Notes: generated from the letters alone by a model not told the origin. A stretch of DNA of 64,000 nucleotides from Streptomyces sp. AC558_RSS880 (GCF_019049255.1 NZ_JAGMUJ010000030.1:310001-374000), one strand, 5' to 3'. Shown: positions 52,615-64,000, counted from the first letter of the stretch. Numbers and translations are program-made.

Positions 52615-53652
52615 TCACCGCTTCGGCGCGCGCAGTATCACCCCGATGTGGGCCGCCGCCGTGGACAGATGGCGGCGGGCGTCGCGGAGCTGGTCCGCCG
52701 TGACGCCGTGGTCGCGGGCCGCGTCACGGATGTCGTCCCGGAAGCGGTCCAGCAGGCGGTCCAGGTCGCGGGCCGGGTCGCCGGTGGAGTCCGAGGCGTC
52801 CTCGTGCGCCCAGGACGGGGCGTAGTCGGCGGGGAAATCCTCGGGGGTCCGGGAGTACGACGGCTCCGAGGCCTTGCCGGAGGTCCCCGCGCCGGTACGG
52901 CCGAAGGCGAAGTCCTTGCCGAACTCGCTCATCTCCTTGGCCAGTTCGCCGAGGCCCTCACGCAGCCCCGTCGGCCAGTCGCCCCGGGCGAAGTGGTGCT
53001 GCACCTGTTCCTGGACCTGGCGCGCGATGCGCTGCACCTCCTCCTGTGCCCTGTCCTGGGCCTCCTTGGCCTGGCGGCGGGCGCGCTGCGCCTCCTCGCG
53101 GGAGCGCCGGCTCTCGTCCTTGGCGCGGCGGGCCTGTTCCTTCCACTCCTGCTTGGCGCGGCGCATCTCCTCCTTGGCGGCGTGCCAGGCGTCCTTGTTG
53201 CCGAACACCCCGAACTCGCCGAAAAGGCCTTCCTCTTCGACGGACGCCCCGCCCGTACGGCTCTGGCGGGCCTTGCCGGCCGCGGCCCGCATCTCGCGGC
53301 GCAGATCGCCCGCCGCGCCGCTGACGTCGGCCCGGATCTCGGCGGCCAGTTCGGCGACCGACTCCCGGATCTCCAGCTCCAGATCGGCCAGCTCGCCGCT
53401 GCGGTCGGCCAGTTCGGCGCGTCCGGCGTCCGTGATGGAGTACACCTTGCGGCCGCCCTCGGTGGTGTGGGTGACCAGACCCTCCGCCTCCAGCTTGGCC
53501 AGGCGCGGATAGACCGTGCCCGCCGACGGTGCGTACAGCCCCTGGAAGCGCTCCTCGAGGAGGCGGATCACCTCGTAGCCGTGGCGCGGGGCCTCGTCCA
53601 GCAGCTTCAGCAGGTAGAGGCGGAGGCGTCCGTGGGCGAAGACGGGAGGCAT
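52615..53652 (-). CDS. PadR-family regulator with long coiled-coil
   Basis: Encodes 345 residues. The PadR winged helix is at 1-85 (LRLYLLKLLDEAPRHGYEVIRLLEERFQGLYAPSAGTVYPRLAKLEAEGLV). An unusually long charged helix follows at about 85-230 (KEEMRRAKQEWKEQARRAKDESRRSREEAQRARRQAKEAQ), then a C-terminal helical domain. Ordinary PadR proteins have 110-190 residues. It starts one base after the DUF4097 stop, so they share a transcript that it probably autoregulates. Confidence 0.9.
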   Translation of the reverse strand: MPPVFAHGRLRLYLLKLLDEAPRHGYEVIRLLEERFQGLYAPSAGTVYPRLAKLEAEGLVTHTTEGGRKVYSITDAGRAELADRSGELADLELEIRESVAELAAEIRADVSGAAGDLRREMRAAAGKARQSRTGGASVEEEGLFGEFGVFGNKDAWHAAKEEMRRAKQEWKEQARRAKDESRRSREEAQRARRQAKEAQDRAQEEVQRIARQVQEQVQHHFARGDWPTGLREGLGELAKEMSEFGKDFAFGRTGAGTSGKASEPSYSRTPEDFPADYAPSWAHEDASDSTGDPARDLDRLLDRFRDDIRDAARDHGVTADQLRDARRHLSTAAAHIGVILRAPKR

Positions 53653-53653
53653 G

Positions 53654-54526
53654 TCAGAGCACCTTCTTCTCGGTCGTACCGGCATTGTCCCCCGAGCCGT
53701 CCCGCGGTTCGGGCTCGTCCTCCCCGGCCGGGCGGCGCAGCAGGGCGATGGAGCCGGAGACGGTGGTGGCGCGCAGCTTGCCGCTGCCCGCGCCGAGCCG
53801 GCCGGTGAGCTTGTGGGCGCCCCACAAGCCCTGCACCCGGAGGCCGTCGAAGGCGTTGGAGATCGCGCCGCTCGCGGTGTTGGCCTCCACCTCGGCGTCC
53901 GCCGGGTCCGGCAGCCGGATGGCGATCTCGCCCGAGACGCTGGTCAGCTTGACGTCGGTGGGGCCGTCGGGGTCGAGGTCCACGATCATGGATCCGCCGA
54001 CCGTGTCCGCCCGCACGGAGGAGCCGGAGCCCTCGACGACGGTGAGGTCGCCGGAGACGGAGGCGAAGCGGAGGTCGCCGGTGACGGACTGGGCCTCCAC
54101 GCTCCCGGACACGGTCTCCGCGCGGACCGGGCCGGACAGGGCGACCAGGGTGGTGTCGCCGGCGACGCCCCTCACCGCGGCGGGGCCCCGGATGCCGGAT
54201 ATCACGGCGCCGGCGCCGACCACGCCCACCTCGACCCGGGTCCGTGCCGGAACGGCCAGGGAGACCACCGCGCTGCGGCGCCAGCCCTTGCGGTCCAGCC
54301 ACTTGAGGAAGCCCTTCCAGGGGAGGTCGTCGTAGGCCACCGTGAGGGTGCCGCCCTTCTGGGTGACGACCAGGGGCGGGCCCTCGACCTCGGAGATCTG
54401 GAGGTGGGCGGAGTCCTCGTCGGTGCCCACGACGTTCACGGTGCCGTTGACGATGCGGACGTGCAGGTCGCTCACGGGGGTGTCGAAGGTGAGTTTCGTG
54501 GGTTCCGCGACGGACCATTCGGGCAT
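53654..54526 (-). CDS. DUF4097 beta-helix repeat protein
   Basis: Encodes 290 residues. Short repeated beta strands (VRAETVSGSVEAQSVTGDLRFASVSGDLTVVEGSGSSVRADTVGGS) form a right-handed beta-helix/adhesin-like fold, DUF4097. There is no signal peptide, so it is cytoplasmic as sequenced. It is first in the operon with PadR. Function is unknown; such pairs are common in Streptomyces. Confidence 0.88.
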   Translation of the reverse strand: MPEWSVAEPTKLTFDTPVSDLHVRIVNGTVNVVGTDEDSAHLQISEVEGPPLVVTQKGGTLTVAYDDLPWKGFLKWLDRKGWRRSAVVSLAVPARTRVEVGVVGAGAVISGIRGPAAVRGVAGDTTLVALSGPVRAETVSGSVEAQSVTGDLRFASVSGDLTVVEGSGSSVRADTVGGSMIVDLDPDGPTDVKLTSVSGEIAIRLPDPADAEVEANTASGAISNAFDGLRVQGLWGAHKLTGRLGAGSGKLRATTVSGSIALLRRPAGEDEPEPRDGSGDNAGTTEKKVL

Positions 54527-54564
54527 GGGTGGACCTCCTGGGAACGAAGCGGTCGACGACTACG

Positions 54565-54602
54565 CGGCATATCGCGTCTTACGTGATTCACGATATATCG
54601 CG
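54565..54602. promoter_or_regulatory. Probable PadR operator upstream of DUF4097
   Basis: The palindrome CGATATATCG (54591-54600) and the related ATATCGCG (54570-54577) are repeated TATCG-type elements. They straddle the expected promoter about 45-75 bp upstream of the DUF4097 start. The A+T-rich character and location fit an autoregulatory PadR site. Confidence 0.55.
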
Positions 54603-54783
54603 GCAGGGGAAAGTCAAGACACTCGTTCTGGTGATCCGTCGGCCTGTGAGGTGTGACCGTGCCGAGGGTGATGTGTGCCTGCGCCGGTGTGCACCGTGTT
54701 GGTACTGGGCGGGGGCGTTCGCGCAGCCCGGCGCTCACGGGGTGCCGTCGCACCCACCCGTGCCGCCCTGCGGCACGACTGCC

Positions 54784-54839
54784 CGCGGATACGCGGATAC
54801 GCGGATGCGCGGGTACGCGGGTACGCGAGTACGCGGGTA
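54784..54839. repeat. Seven tandem copies of an 8-bp repeat
   Basis: Units read CGCGGATA, CGCGGATA, CGCGGATG, CGCGGGTA, CGCGGGTA, CGCGAGTA, CGCGGGTA without gaps. The array ends 6 bp before the stop of the DUF6104 gene on the minus strand. It is a microsatellite-like array likely to vary in copy number between strains, not a CRISPR. Confidence 0.85.
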
Positions 54840-54845
54840 CCGCGG

Positions 54846-55025
54846 TTACTCGTCGTCCTCGTCGTCCAGACGGGCCAGCCAGGTGGCCAGGCGTTCCACC
54901 GGGACCTCGAAGTCGGGGTTGAGGTCGACGAACGTGCGCAGCTGCTCGGCCAGCCACTCGAAGGTGACCTCCTCCTCCCCGCGCCGCTTCTCCAGTTCCT
55001 CGATGCCACGGTCCGTGAAGTACAT
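54846..55025 (-). CDS. DUF6104 small protein
   Basis: Encodes 59 residues (begins MYFTDRGIEELEKRRGEEEV; acidic LDDEDDE end). It is entirely helical and highly charged. It is conserved next to the 2-oxoglutarate decarboxylase gene in Streptomyces; function is unknown. Its 3' end abuts the 8-bp repeat array. Confidence 0.8.
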   Translation of the reverse strand: MYFTDRGIEELEKRRGEEEVTFEWLAEQLRTFVDLNPDFEVPVERLATWLARLDDEDDE

Positions 55026-55050
55026 GAGGACAAGGATATGTGCAGGAAAA

Positions 55051-55091
55051 CGGGCGGGCCGCACCCCCGTGAGAGGGGTGCGGCCCGCCCG
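55051..55091 (-). terminator. Hairpin terminator after kgd
   Basis: CGGGCGGGCCGCACCCC pairs over 17 bp with GGGGTGCGGCCCGCCCG. It lies 15 bp past the kgd stop and just upstream of the small DUF6104 gene. Confidence 0.85.
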
Positions 55092-55105
55092 CGTAAGGCC
55101 TCCGG

Positions 55106-58100
55106 TTACGCCTCGAAGACCTCGCGCACCAGCTGCTCCTGCTCGGCCTGGTGGCGCTTCGCGGAGCCGACCGCGGGCGACGAGCCGTGCGGCCGCGAGA
55201 TGCGGCGCAGACGCTCGGCGTGCGGGAGGTCGGCACCGACCGCCAGGTCGAGGTGGTCGATCAGGTTGAGCGCGATGAACGGCCAGGCACCCTGGTTCGC
55301 CGGCTCCTCCTGGGCCCACAGGTACTTCTCGGCGTTCGGGTACTTCTTGATCTCCGCCTGGAGCTCCGTACCCGGCAGCGGGTACAGGCGCTCGATGCGG
55401 ATGATCGCCGTGTCCGTCGCGCCGCGCTTCTGCCGCTCGGCCTCCAGGTCGTAGTAGACCTTGCCGGCCGTGAAGACGACCTTCTTCACCGCGGCCGGGT
55501 CGACCGAGGCGTCGCCGATGACCGGGCGGAACTGGCCCGTGGTGAACTCCTCCGCCTTCGAGGCCGCGGCCTTCAGGCGCAGCATCGACTTCGGGGTGAA
55601 GACGACCAGCGGCTTGTGGTGCGGGTTGTGCACCTGCCACCGCAGGAGGTGGAAGTAGTTCGACGGCGAGGTCGGCATCGCGACCGTCATGTTGTTCTGG
55701 GCGCAGAGCTGCAGGAACCGCTCCGGGCGGGCCGAGGAGTGGTCCGGGCCCTGGCCCTCGTAGCCGTGCGGGAGGAGCAGGACCACACCGGAGGTCTGGG
55801 CCCACTTCTGCTCCGCCGACGAGATGAACTCGTCCACGACCGTCTGCGCGCCGTTGACGAAGTCGCCGAACTGCGCCTCCCACAGCACGAGCGCGTCGGG
55901 GCGGGCCAGCGAGTAGCCGTACTCGAAGCCCATCGCCGCGTACTCGGACAGCAGGGAGTTGTAGACGTTCAGCCGCGACTGGTCCTCGGAGAGGTACTGC
56001 AGCGGCGTGTACTCCTCGCCCGTGCTGCGGTCGATGATGACCGCGTGGCGCTGGCCGAAGGTGCCGCGCTGGGAGTCCTGGCCGGCCAGGCGGACCGGGA
56101 CGCCCTCGAGGAGCAGCGAACCGAAGGCGAGGGTCTCGCCCATGCCCCAGTCGATCGTGCCGTCCTCGACCATCGCCGCCCGGCGCTGCAGCTGCGGCAG
56201 CAGGCGCGGGTGGACGGTGATGTGGTCGGGGATGTTGACCTGGGACTCGGCGATCCGCTTGACGGTCTCCGTGGTCACCGCGGTGTTCACGGCGACCGGG
56301 AACTCGGCCTGCGGGTCCGACGGCTCGACCGTCGCCGGCTGCGAGGTGGCCTCACGGACCTCCGTGAAGACCTTCTCCAGCTGGCCCTGGTAGTCCTGGA
56401 GCGCCTGCTCGGCCTCTTCCAGGGTGATGTCGCCGCGACCGATGAGCGACTCGGTGTACAGCTTGCGCACCGAGCGCTTCTTGTCGATCAGGTCGTACAT
56501 CAGCGGCTGGGTGAAGGCCGGGTTGTCCGACTCGTTGTGACCGCGGCGGCGGTAGCAGATGAGGTCGATCACCACGTCCTTGTTGAACGCCTGGCGGAAC
56601 TCGAAGGCGAGCCGCGCGACGCGGACCACGGCCTCCGGGTCGTCGCCGTTCACGTGGAAGATCGGGGCCTCGATCATGCGGGCCACGTCCGTCGCGTACA
56701 TCGACGAGCGCGACGACTCCGGGGCGGCGGTGAAGCCGACCTGGTTGTTGATGACGACGTGGACCGTGCCGCCGGTGCGGTAGCCGCGCAGCTGCGACAT
56801 GTTCAGGGTCTCGGCCACCACGCCCTGGCCCGCGAAGGCCGCGTCGCCGTGGATCGCCACCGGCAGGACGGTGAAGTCCGTGCCGCCCTTGCCGATGATG
56901 TCCTGCTTGGCGCGGGCGACGCCCTCCAGGACCGGGTCCACCGCCTCCAGGTGCGAGGGGTTCGCGACCAGGGAGACCTTGATCTGCTCGCCGTCCAGGC
57001 CGGTGAAGGTGCCCTCGGCGCCCAGGTGGTACTTCACGTCGCCGGAGCCGTGCATCGACTTCGGGTCGAGGTTGCCCTCGAACTCGCGGAAGATCTGCGC
57101 GTACGACTTGCCGACGATGTTGGCCAGCACGTTCAGCCGGCCGCGGTGGGCCATGCCGATGACGACCTCGTCCAGGCGGGACTCGGCGGCCGAGTCCAGC
57201 ACCGCGTCCAGCAGCGGGATGACGGACTCGCCGCCCTCCAGGGAGAAGCGCTTCTGGCCGACGTACTTCGTCTGCAGGAAGGTCTCGAAGGCCTCCGCCG
57301 CGTTCAGCCGGCGCAGGATGCGCAGCTGCTCCTCGCGCTCCGGCTTGGTGTGCGAGCGCTCGATGCGGTCCTGGATCCACTTGCGCTGCTTGGGGTCCTG
57401 GATGTGCATGAACTCGACGCCGGTGGTGCGGCAGTACGAGTCGCGCAGCACGCCGAGGATGTCGCGCAGCTTCATCAGGGACTTGCCGGCGAAGCCGCCG
57501 ACGGCGAACTCGCGCTCCAGGTCCCACAGGGTGAGGCCGTGCTCGACGATGTCCAGGTCGGGGTGCTTGCGCTGGCGGTACTCCAGCGGGTCGGTGTCGG
57601 CCATGACGTGGCCGCGGACCCGGTAGGAGTGGATCAGCTCGAAGACGCGGGCGGCCTTGGTGACGTCGTCGTCGTGGGAGGCGTCGATGTCCTTGAGCCA
57701 GCGGACCGGCTCGTAGGGGATGCGCAGCGCCTCGAAGATCTCGTCGTAGAAGTTCTTCTCGCCGAGCAGGAGGTTGGCGACCGCGCGCAGGAACTCGCCG
57801 GAGGCGGCGCCCTGGATCACCCGGTGGTCGTAGGTCGACGTGAGCGTCATGACCTTGGAGATGCCGAGCTTGTTCAGGGTGTCCTGGGAGGTGCCCTGGA
57901 ACTCCGCCGGGTAGTCCATGGAGCCGACGCCCATGATCACCGACTGGCCGGGCATCAGACGCGGCACGGAGTGGACGGTGCCGAGGCCGCCGGGGTTGGT
58001 CAGGGAGACCGTGACGCCGGTGAAGTCGTCCATCGTCAGCTTGTTGTCGCGGGCACGACGGACGATGTCCTCGTAGGCCTGCCAGAACTCGAAGAAGTTC

Positions 58101-58933
58101 AGCGTCTCGGCCTTCTTGATGGCCGCGACGACCAGCTGGCGGTCGCCGTTGGGCTTCACCAGGTCGATGGCCAGACCGAGGTTGACGTGCTCCGGCTTCA
58201 CCAGGGTGGGCTTGCCGTCCACCTTGGCGAACGAGTAGTTCATCGCCGGCATGGCCTTGATGGCCTGGACCATCGCGTAGCCGATGAGGTGCGTGAAGGA
58301 GATCTTCCCGCCCCGGGCCCGCTTGAGGTGGTTGTTGATGACGATGCGGTTGTCGAACAGCAGCTTCACCGGGACCGCGCGCACGGACGTGGCCGTGGGC
58401 AGCTCCAGGGAGGCGTCCATGTTCTTCGCCACGGCGGCGGACGGGCCGCGCAGGGTGACCTGCTCGGGACCGGCCTTGGCCTCGGTGGCGGGCTCGGCCT
58501 TCGGCTTCGCGGCGGCCGGCTTGGCGGCGGGCGCGGCAGGCGCGGCGGCCTTCGCCGGGGCGGGAGCCTGGGCCGGGGCGGCGGGCGCCTGGGCGGCCGG
58601 CTGAGCGGCGGCGGGCTGCGCGGCCGCAGGAGCGGGCGCGGCGGGCCGGGCCGGAGCGGCCGGCTGGGCCGGAGCGGCCGGCTGGGCCGGGGTGGTGGTT
58701 CCCGCGGCCCCCGCGGCCGCGGTACCCGCCGGAGCCGAGGCGGCAGGCGCGCCCGGCTTGTAGTCGGCGAAGAAGTCCCACCAGGCTCGGTCCACCGAGT
58801 TCGGGTCCTGGAGGTACTGCTGGTAGATCTCGTCGACGAGCCATTCGTTGGCACCGAAGGCCGCAGCGGGGTTCTTACCCGCTTGGTCGGTGTCGGTCGA
58901 GATGCTCGAGTTACTGGGGGACTGTGGCGACAC
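55106..58933 (-). CDS. kgd: Multifunctional 2-oxoglutarate decarboxylase/dehydrogenase (Kgd/SucA)
   Basis: Encodes 1275 residues from GTG 58933. It feeds 2-oxoglutarate through the citrate cycle. The order is an N-terminal E1-type segment ([31 protein letters not shown]), an Ala/Pro-rich disordered linker at about 60-160, and an E2-type succinyltransferase domain with the active-site His in [17 protein letters not shown]. The thiamine-diphosphate E1 domain follows ([41 protein letters not shown]) and the C-terminal transketolase-like part. This E2-E1 fusion without a lipoyl domain is the actinobacterial form, regulated by GarA-type FHA proteins. Confidence 0.96.
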   Translation of the reverse strand: MSPQSPSNSSISTDTDQAGKNPAAAFGANEWLVDEIYQQYLQDPNSVDRAWWDFFADYKPGAPAASAPAGTAAAGAAGTTTPAQPAAPAQPAAPARPAAPAPAAAQPAAAQPAAQAPAAPAQAPAPAKAAAPAAPAAKPAAAKPKAEPATEAKAGPEQVTLRGPSAAVAKNMDASLELPTATSVRAVPVKLLFDNRIVINNHLKRARGGKISFTHLIGYAMVQAIKAMPAMNYSFAKVDGKPTLVKPEHVNLGLAIDLVKPNGDRQLVVAAIKKAETLNFFEFWQAYEDIVRRARDNKLTMDDFTGVTVSLTNPGGLGTVHSVPRLMPGQSVIMGVGSMDYPAEFQGTSQDTLNKLGISKVMTLTSTYDHRVIQGAASGEFLRAVANLLLGEKNFYDEIFEALRIPYEPVRWLKDIDASHDDDVTKAARVFELIHSYRVRGHVMADTDPLEYRQRKHPDLDIVEHGLTLWDLEREFAVGGFAGKSLMKLRDILGVLRDSYCRTTGVEFMHIQDPKQRKWIQDRIERSHTKPEREEQLRILRRLNAAEAFETFLQTKYVGQKRFSLEGGESVIPLLDAVLDSAAESRLDEVVIGMAHRGRLNVLANIVGKSYAQIFREFEGNLDPKSMHGSGDVKYHLGAEGTFTGLDGEQIKVSLVANPSHLEAVDPVLEGVARAKQDIIGKGGTDFTVLPVAIHGDAAFAGQGVVAETLNMSQLRGYRTGGTVHVVINNQVGFTAAPESSRSSMYATDVARMIEAPIFHVNGDDPEAVVRVARLAFEFRQAFNKDVVIDLICYRRRGHNESDNPAFTQPLMYDLIDKKRSVRKLYTESLIGRGDITLEEAEQALQDYQGQLEKVFTEVREATSQPATVEPSDPQAEFPVAVNTAVTTETVKRIAESQVNIPDHITVHPRLLPQLQRRAAMVEDGTIDWGMGETLAFGSLLLEGVPVRLAGQDSQRGTFGQRHAVIIDRSTGEEYTPLQYLSEDQSRLNVYNSLLSEYAAMGFEYGYSLARPDALVLWEAQFGDFVNGAQTVVDEFISSAEQKWAQTSGVVLLLPHGYEGQGPDHSSARPERFLQLCAQNNMTVAMPTSPSNYFHLLRWQVHNPHHKPLVVFTPKSMLRLKAAASKAEEFTTGQFRPVIGDASVDPAAVKKVVFTAGKVYYDLEAERQKRGATDTAIIRIERLYPLPGTELQAEIKKYPNAEKYLWAQEEPANQGAWPFIALNLIDHLDLAVGADLPHAERLRRISRPHGSSPAVGSAKRHQAEQEQLVREVFEA

Positions 58934-59224
58934 GGCGTCAACCGCCCTCTTCCGCTTCGCAAGATGATGGACAGCGGAAATAAAGGCTACGCCCCCAAGA
59001 GCGAGAAGGTCAGGCCGGGCCCGTTCATCGTCGCGTAAGTCACATTGCGGCAGGTGTTTCGGCGCGGGAAATGGCGGGAAACAACCCTGGTTTCGATTCT
59101 TCGACCGATGTCAGGGATCGCCCGGGCGGGCCCCGGCGCGCAGCTCGCGCGGGCCTCTGCCTGATCACACGTGTCCGTCAGCGCGAACACGGACGGATCT
59201 TGCGGCTCCGCTTCGAACTTTACG

Positions 59225-60337
59225 TCAACTTGGTGCGGACGACGCTCCCGGAAGGGTGATGAGCATTCGGCAGCCCCGCTCGGATTCGGCCACGCGGATC
59301 CGGCCGCCGTGCAGATCGACGGCCCAGCGGGCGATCGCCAGGCCGAGACCGGTGCCGCCGTCGCTGCCCGGACCGTGCGGCCGGTTGACGTTGCCCCGGT
59401 TGAACCGCTCGAAGACGCGGTGCCACTCGGCCCGCGGAATGCCGGGCCCCTCGTCCAGCACCTCCAGCTCCAGCGACTCCGGCCGGTCCCCGCGTCGCGC
59501 CCGGACCGTCACCCGGCCGTGCGGCGGGCTGTGCTTGACCGCGTTGTCGATCAGGTTGGCGACGACCTGGTGGATGCGTTCGGGATCGGCGTGCGCGACG
59601 AGTTCCGGCGGCGACACGTCGAGGTGCAGATGGACGTCCGTACGGGTGTGGCTGCCCGATCCGGAGGCCATGCCCGCGCGGGCCGAGGCGACCATGTTGG
59701 CCTCCTTCAGCACGCCGGACAGGTACGGCCACACCTCGAACCGCCGCTTCTTCAGCGGGACCACGCCGTTGTCCAGGCGGGACAGGTCGAGGAGCGTCTC
59801 CACGAGGCGTCCGAGGCGCTCGGTCTGCTTCAGGGCCGTGCGCATCGTCTCGGGATCGGCCTGCGTGACGCCGTCGACGATGTTCTCCAGCACCGCGCGC
59901 AGACCCGCGATGGGCGTGCGCAGCTCGTGCGAGACGTTGGCGACCAGCTCCTTGCGCCGGAGGTCCTGGGCCTCCAGCTCGTCGGCCATGACGTTGATCG
60001 TCTGGGCCAGGTCGCCGAGCTCGTCCCGGCGGTTCTCCCGCACCCGGCGGGTGTAGTCGCCGTGCGAGATGGAGCGGGCCACGGCGTTCATGTCGTCCAG
60101 CGGCGCGGTGAGCGAGTGCGCCACGAACTGCGTGATGAGCAGCGTCGCGATCATCGAGAAGATCGTGATGAAGCGCAGCTCCGTCTTGGTGTGCACGGCG
60201 ATCACCGACAGCCCCGTGGTGATCAGGACCGAGACGACGACCAGCGCGCCCAGCTTGGTCTGGATCGAGAACGGGCGTACACCGCCCCAGGGCTGCCGCG
60301 CCCCGGGGCCTCTGCGTCCGGCCGGCCCGTCGCTCAT
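59225..60337 (-). CDS. Two-component sensor histidine kinase
   Basis: Encodes 370 residues from ATG 60337, overlapping the regulator stop (ATGA). Two membrane helices (LGALVVVSVLITTGLSVIAVHT; LRFITIFSMIATLLITQFVAHSL) are separated by only a few residues, so the sensor has almost no external domain. Then come HAMP, the H-box ELVANVSHELRTPIAGLRAVLE, and a GHKL ATPase (NLIDNAVKHSPPHG, GPGIPRAEWHRVFERFNRG, GGTGLGLAIARW). The signal may therefore be membrane-borne or intracellular. Confidence 0.93.
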   Translation of the reverse strand: MSDGPAGRRGPGARQPWGGVRPFSIQTKLGALVVVSVLITTGLSVIAVHTKTELRFITIFSMIATLLITQFVAHSLTAPLDDMNAVARSISHGDYTRRVRENRRDELGDLAQTINVMADELEAQDLRRKELVANVSHELRTPIAGLRAVLENIVDGVTQADPETMRTALKQTERLGRLVETLLDLSRLDNGVVPLKKRRFEVWPYLSGVLKEANMVASARAGMASGSGSHTRTDVHLHLDVSPPELVAHADPERIHQVVANLIDNAVKHSPPHGRVTVRARRGDRPESLELEVLDEGPGIPRAEWHRVFERFNRGNVNRPHGPGSDGGTGLGLAIARWAVDLHGGRIRVAESERGCRMLITLPGASSAPS

Positions 60338-61074
60338 GGCGTCGGCGTCTCCAGGGCGTACCCCACGCCGTGCACGGTGCGGATGCGCTCGGCGCCGATC
60401 TTCCGGCGCAGCGCCTTGATGTGGCTGTCGACCGTGCGGGTGCCGGAGGCGTCCGCCCAGTCCCACACCTCGGCCAGCAGCTGCTCACGGGAGAGCACCG
60501 CGCGGGGGGTGTTCGCCAGGCACACCAGGAGGTCGAACTCGGTGGGGGTCAGATGGACGTCCTCGCTGCGCACCCGCACCCTGCGCTGCGCGTGGTCGAT
60601 CTCCAGTTCGCCCAGGCGCAGGATGCCGCTGCGCGGGGTCGTCGCCGCGAGGGCCGCCCGCTCCATGCGTCGCAGCAGCACGTGCACGCGTGCCGCCAGC
60701 TCCCGCATGGAGAAGGGCTTCGTCATGTAGTCGTCGGCGCCGACGCCCAGCCCGACCAGCATGTCGGTCTCGTCGTCGCGCGCGGTGAGCATCAGCACCG
60801 GCACCGGCCGCTGGGCCTGCACGCGCCGGCAGACCTCCAGGCCGTCGAAGCCGGGCAGCATGATGTCGAGGATCAGCAGGTCGGGCTGCCAGGCCTCCGC
60901 CGTGTCGACCGCGGACGGACCGTCGCCCGCCGTTTGCACCAGGAATCCCTCGGCGCGCAGGCGCGTCGCGATGGCGTCCACGATCGTCGCGTCGTCCTCC
61001 ACCACCAGAACCCTGCGCTGGGCGCCGGGGGTGGTCGTGGCCGTGCCGTTGTGGGAGGTCTGTGTCTGCTCCAT
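60334..61074 (-). CDS. OmpR-family response regulator
   Basis: Encodes 246 residues. The receiver domain carries the acidic pocket VEDD, the phosphoacceptor D70 (LLILDIMLPG) and the Lys in TKPF. The C-terminal winged helix has the recognition-helix region TRTVDSHIKALRRKIG. It precedes its kinase with a 4-bp overlap. It is known in Streptomyces only as a conserved pair between kgd and lon; its regulon is not evident. Confidence 0.94.
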   Translation of the reverse strand: MEQTQTSHNGTATTTPGAQRRVLVVEDDATIVDAIATRLRAEGFLVQTAGDGPSAVDTAEAWQPDLLILDIMLPGFDGLEVCRRVQAQRPVPVLMLTARDDETDMLVGLGVGADDYMTKPFSMRELAARVHVLLRRMERAALAATTPRSGILRLGELEIDHAQRRVRVRSEDVHLTPTEFDLLVCLANTPRAVLSREQLLAEVWDWADASGTRTVDSHIKALRRKIGAERIRTVHGVGYALETPTP

Positions 61075-61199
61075 CGCCCGCCCCTGAGGTGTGCTTTTTC
61101 CGGAATCCGTGGGGTGATCCGTCGTCTGCGCATCACTGCGATTGACGCTTGAATGATCCGCGCCAGAGCAGCAGCGTACGGGGAGTCACCGCGCCTTTG

Positions 61200-61889
61200 C
61201 TATCCAGGGCGGACGCCGATGTGCACGACGTCCGGAACGCCCCGGGCAACGGGGATCTCTTCGGTACGCACCTGTTGGAACCCGGCATTCCGCAAGGTTT
61301 CTTCGAAATCCGGGGAGGGCTTGGCCGACCACACGGCGAGTACCCCGAGCGGCCTCAACACCCTTGTGCAGGCGGCCAGTCCGGCCGGTGAGTAGAGACC
61401 GTCGTTGTCCTCGGTGACGGTCCAGTCGGGCCCGTTGTCGATGTCGAGGCAGAGCGCGTCGAACGTGTCCGATGTCTCATTGACGTAATGGACGAGGTCC
61501 GTCTCGACGATCTCCGTGCGCGGGTCGGCGAGGGCCTCCGCGGAGAGCCCGGACAGTGGCCCCGCGCGGTGCCACTCGATGATCGCCGGTTCGCGCTCCA
61601 CCACGGCGATCCGTCCCCAGCGGGGCTGCCCGGCGGCGTGTGCGAGCGAGAAGCCGACCCCGAGGCCGCCGATCAGGACGTGCGGGTCCGCCGTGCGCGC
61701 GTCGAGGGCCGCGAGGGCGGCGTCGACGAGGCGCCGCTCCGAACGGCCGTCGGAGGTGTCCATCAGGAAGCAGCCGTTGGCGATGATCTGCAGCAGGTCA
61801 CCGTGCCTGCGCAGCACGACCTCGCCGTACGGGCCCTCGCGGCGGTCCAGGACTTCGGGGGATTCGGGAATGTCGTACGGGGTGGACAT
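61200..61889 (-). CDS. Spermidine synthase-like methyltransferase-fold protein
   Basis: Encodes 229 residues. The Rossmann motif is VLIGGLGVGFSLAHA, followed by AVVEREPAIIEWHR and a YDAL/DALCLDIDNGPDW segment typical of spermidine synthases. The polyamine-site residues of true synthases are not all present. Function as an aminopropyltransferase is unproven. Confidence 0.75.
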   Translation of the reverse strand: MSTPYDIPESPEVLDRREGPYGEVVLRRHGDLLQIIANGCFLMDTSDGRSERRLVDAALAALDARTADPHVLIGGLGVGFSLAHAAGQPRWGRIAVVEREPAIIEWHRAGPLSGLSAEALADPRTEIVETDLVHYVNETSDTFDALCLDIDNGPDWTVTEDNDGLYSPAGLAACTRVLRPLGVLAVWSAKPSPDFEETLRNAGFQQVRTEEIPVARGVPDVVHIGVRPG

Positions 61890-61997
61890 GCGTTCATCCT
61901 GGCAGCCCTTTTACGCGGCGGTCATGCCCTTCCGCGCCCCGGAAGGTGATCGCTCAGAGCGAACGCGGCTCCGGGAACATTCGGCGGCTCACAAGCA

Positions 61998-62016
61998 TTG
62001 AGTCGGCATAACTCAA
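61998..62016 (+). promoter_or_regulatory. HAIR operator for HspR upstream of lon
   Basis: TTGAGT (61998-62003) and ACTCAA (62011-62016) are separated by CGGCATA, exactly the HAIR form CTTGAGT-N7-ACTCAAG with a 7-bp spacer. It lies 23 bp ahead of the lon start. HspR is known to repress lon in Streptomyces together with dnaK and clpB. Confidence 0.85.
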
Positions 62017-62038
62017 CTTGACTGCCGAAGGGGAGATC

Positions 62039-64000
<1,962 letters not shown>

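Noticed and set aside
54784..54839. Tandem repeat considered as a CRISPR array
   Set aside because: Units are 8 bp with no spacers and no cas genes nearby.
55151..59038. A 1295-codon open frame antisense to kgd
   Set aside because: Its product is Arg/Leu/Val-rich shadow coding typical of high-G+C DNA, while the opposite strand encodes a complete Kgd with all motifs.

Overview
The window is high-G+C actinobacterial chromosome and almost certainly Streptomyces. The gene content and order (sigR-rsrA, epi-isozizaene synthase with CYP170A1, nrdAB, dasR/nagB, wblE, sigH with its anti-sigma gene, sodN/sodX, kgd, lon) match the core region that follows sigR in S. coelicolor. No rRNA, tRNA or CRISPR array was recognised.

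Layout. Bases 1-4130 are an accessory patch with visibly lower G+C. It holds a two-gene operon (a split GIY-YIG nuclease-like protein and a DGQHR-domain protein), then a graveyard of an IS transposase fragment, a ycnI fragment and an integrase tail. Conserved core begins at about 4160: an SRAP protein, a hydrolase, the thiol-stress pair sigR-rsrA, two HD-domain membrane proteins, a TPR protein and peptide deformylase. Bases 11.9-14.4 kb carry the albaflavenone pair (terpene synthase plus P450). At 14.4-19.4 kb lie an AraC-like regulator and nrdAB, whose leader carries an adenosylcobalamin riboswitch preceded by two NrdR-like boxes. At 20-22 kb is a sodium:solute symporter operon.

At 22-24.3 kb are dasR and nagB with three DasR-type (dre) sites. 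One of these overlaps the promoter of a probable scr5239-type small RNA just ahead of a PdtaS-type kinase. The dasABC transporter genes that separate dasR from nagB in S. coelicolor are absent here. wblE, a lipid kinase, the rshA-sigH stress operon and an antiporter follow.

At 34-37 kb a family 2B encapsulin shell gene is followed by a polyprenyl synthase, the type of cargo expected for this shell. At 37-46 kb there are many small accessory-type genes (SLOG-like, DHFR-like, VOC, AraC) and the nickel superoxide dismutase genes sodN/sodX. At 46-49 kb is an amino-acid ABC importer. After that come malic enzyme, a quinone reductase-like enzyme, an unusual HTH-ClpN operon with two palindromes directly at its start codon, and a PadR/DUF4097 pair. 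The window closes with 2-oxoglutarate decarboxylase/dehydrogenase kgd, a two-component pair, a spermidine-synthase-like protein and the first 654 codons of lon under an HspR (HAIR) operator.

The least-described systems are the GIY-YIG/DGQHR operon, the encapsulin-polyprenyl synthase pair and the HTH-ClpN operon. The regulatory logic is unusually readable: sigma-R, NrdR/B12, DasR, sigma-B-type and HspR sites can all be located by eye.
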